64,000 nucleotides of DNA from Oleiphilus sp. (GTDB lineage: Bacteria > Pseudomonadota > Gammaproteobacteria > Pseudomonadales > Oleiphilaceae). The stretch spans positions 155,903 through 219,902 of the forward strand of contig PZPK01000003.1 in the NCBI GenBank assembly GCA_006212045.1, given 5' to 3'. The notes under the pieces were generated by a model. The model ran no database searches. It had not been told where the DNA came from and saw nothing but the letters and a program-made list of their open reading frames with translations. Below are positions 61,941 to 64,000 of this stretch, piece by piece. A program made the translations under genes and the position numbers. The stretch's first letter is position 1. Every line of letters begins with the position of its first letter.

Positions 61941-63994
61941 AGCCATAGTATCGGGGATAATAGGATGCCAGCAGGCTGTCAGCCCGAATCTTAAATCGTT
62001 GCGCATCCGATGAGGACAACGTACCGCTACCATGGACGGCACTGAGCGGCAGTTCATGGTGCTGATTCACGATTTCGGCGCTGGCGTCAATGAGGGTTTC
62101 CTCACGTATATAGTATTGCAGGATGTGCCTGAGCATATCGACGGTCACTCCCTTTACACTGGCGCTCATCGACACCACACCCAGGTTGGTGGCCTGTGAA
62201 ATAATGGCGGCCATCAGGCTTTTATAAAAAGCTTTCGGGCGTGATTGATGGTGCTGAATGGGAACAAAGTGACGACTGTAGTGCGTCATTTGATCCACCT
62301 CCATGAGGAGCTGTTCGATGCGGATGGTTGGCATGTGCGCATCGATCACTTTTTGCAGTCGGCTGACTTTATCCGGCACATCCAGCTTGTCATCGCGCTT
62401 GAGTTTCAACCGACCATTGTTGATCTCGGCGAAATTATCCAGACCAAACCGTTTTTTCGCTTCAGATACAGATTCGTGGAACTGTGCTGAAATGACGGCA
62501 CGAACTTCGTGCGGAGGTGGTTGTTGCAGTTCGGTATAGACGGTTTGCCTTGTTTCATCCCAGTTAGGCTCGTTCAAGGTTAGATCCCAGAACGAAACAT
62601 GTTGCTTGCTTTGCGGCAAATAGAGATCGCCGGAACGCAATGCGTCTTTCATCGCCAACGCTAGTCCCATTTCCCACACATTACGATTGATGCTGCCACC
62701 TTGATCTTTGAGGCTGCGACGTAATTCGCGGGGAATGAAGGCTATCGGTGTCGTTTCCGGTAGCTTCTTGAGATCACCATTATCCAGTTGCTGGACAATC
62801 TGGATTGCTTTGATCAGATGTCCGGAGCCTTTCGCGACCTCAAATGGTAAGCGGATAAAGTCGGCAAAATACTTTCGTAGACTGGGATAACGGGTCAATA
62901 GCAAATCGCAGTAGCCACGCTCTTCCAGGCGCTTGAAGATGCGCAAATCGTCAATGGAAACCAGTAGGTGTTTCTGGTCGATACGCTGCCATAAATCCTG
63001 CTTGTATAGGCTGTTCATCGGGCCATTCCAGCAACACATCGGTGGTATCGAGCACGGCATCAATCGCTTTCTTTTGCCGTTTACGAAATTCCTTGTGCTT
63101 TTTGTCGTGACTGTTTTTGGTTTGCCGACACAGCTCCGTCATGTACTGATCGTGCATTTTAACCAGGTGATCAAGCAATATCTTTCGGGATTCCAGCAGA
63201 AAACACACCATCAGAGCATAGCGCTTATGATCCTTGAAGCGCTTCATGTCCTTGGCGCTGTAACGCTTGGTCAAGCGATACAGGTAGTGAAGAAAGGCGG
63301 TATCAATGAGCTTTTCTTCGAATGCATTAATACCGGTAGCCACCAGATTGTCGTAGCGCTCCAGGTAGCGCTTCAGCGATGAAATTTTGGCGGCGGGTGG
63401 ATATTCCTTGAGCTGATTGAAATGGGTTCGTTGATTGCCGCCAGAGGTTTGCAGCAGATTATCGATAGCCTCTCGCAATTCAGGCGACATCTGTTCAAAC
63501 ACGTGCTCAAAGAGCTGAGCATGGACCTGGTTGCAGATGCGAACGATTTGTCGTTCGATGGTGGTGGGCCCCGGTAAAACAATCCGATTCAACAACAGGT
63601 AGCGCTCTGCCCGATGAAAGAGTTCATCCGGCAGTAACCCCTGGCGTGCCTGGGCTTCGACCCAGCGATCCAGATCGGCCTCCACCTTGTCATCAAAACG
63701 CTTGAATCCCAGGTATTTGAGGATGTTATTGCGGTGTTCCAATAAGGTGGCTTCCCGTTCGGGCACTTCCACAGTGAGGGCTGGCGGTAAATCGAGCTGG
63801 CTGCTGAGGTAGCTGACCACGCGGGACGAGAGATCACTGAGCTGATTCAGAAAGCGGCCGTAGAGGCGCATGGCACAGAGCTGGATGGCAACGCCCAGAC
63901 GGTATTGTTTCCGGTATTTGTTAACCATCTGGCAGTCGCGGCGATTCAGGGTCCAGTCGCGAACCATTTCCTCGTCGGAAAAGCGTTGCGGCAA
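61114..63994 (-). pseudogene. tnpA: Tn3-family transposase tnpA, frameshifted and cut by window edge
   Basis: Two minus-strand frames together make one Tn3 transposase of about 990 residues. The N-terminal frame (62951-63994, RFSDEEMVRDWTLNRRDCQMVNKYRKQYRLG) covers the DUF4158-type region. The C-terminal frame (61114 to about 63030) has the DDE core: Asp in SSSDAQRF, Asp in TTDTHGYTEIV, and Glu in EQWEYMMRVAIS. Between them the reading shifts by one base near 63010-63040, where VLLEWPDEQ of the first frame must join SLYKQDLWQRID of the second; no homopolymer marks the place. The gene start is probably beyond 64000. No resolvase or passenger gene is in the window. Confidence 0.85.
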
Positions 63995-64000
63995 TATCAG

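Overview
The window looks like about 64 kb of chromosome from a polar-flagellated, probably marine or aquatic gammaproteobacterium. The grounds are the gene content (Syd, RdgC, HtpX, FliD/FliS/FlaG, gltA facing sdhCDAB-sucAB-lpdA-sucCD in the pseudomonad-like order), the gammaproteobacterial form of the dif site, and recognisable sigma-28, sigma-32 and sigma-54 promoter motifs. No genus can be named from the sequence alone.

Layout. (1) 1-7.9 kb: a nonulosonic (pseudaminic/legionaminic type) acid operon: pseC (5' cut by the window edge), a second NeuB-like synthase, a hisH/hisF/PseA-type amidotransfer trio, pseF, pseG and pseI. (2) 7.9-20.3 kb: a TPR-methyltransferase, a first flagellin (minus strand, sigma-54-type promoter), a Maf-type flagellin glycosyltransferase, a second flagellin (plus strand, sigma-28 promoter), flaG, fliD (sigma-28 promoter lying inside the flaG terminator) and fliS. 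Together these build, modify, cap and chaperone a glycosylated filament. (3) 20.4-25.1 kb: housekeeping and stress genes: htpX, a small heat-shock protein with a sigma-32 promoter and a ROSE-like RNA thermometer, rdgC, a small glutaredoxin-like protein, yaaA and a PlsC-type acyltransferase. (4) 25.1-38.7 kb: the TCA-cycle block. (5) 38.7-42.8 kb: an accessory group (polysaccharide-deacetylase-like, GNAT-like, SAM methyltransferase, PhyH-type dioxygenase). (6) 43.2-49.8 kb: small membrane methyltransferase, CBS protein, syd, then a sigma-54 activator next to an amidoligase/glutamine-amidotransferase operon that carries its own sigma-54-type promoter. (7) 50-57.2 kb: an AdeT-like solute-binding protein with a long coiled-coil tail, an SDR, and a four-gene minus-strand operon (cupredoxin, EAL protein, outer-membrane protein, lipoprotein globin). 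(8) 57.7-59.6 kb: a stand-alone MrpD-like antiporter subunit with a small membrane partner. (9) 60.1-64 kb: a Phd/VapC-type toxin-antitoxin pair, a near-perfect chromosomal dif site, and 27 bp further on the end of a Tn3-family transposon whose transposase gene is frameshifted and runs off the window.

How the parts fit. The right end is the replication terminus: seven GGGNAGGG (KOPS-like) octamers were found by eye on the plus strand left of dif and none in the opposite orientation. The left third is a self-contained flagellin-glycosylation locus in which sugar synthesis, transferase and acceptor proteins are adjacent. The least explained units are the sigma-54 regulator/amidoligase/GATase module (45.2-48.5 kb) and the cupredoxin-EAL-DUF3034-globin operon (53.0-57.2 kb).
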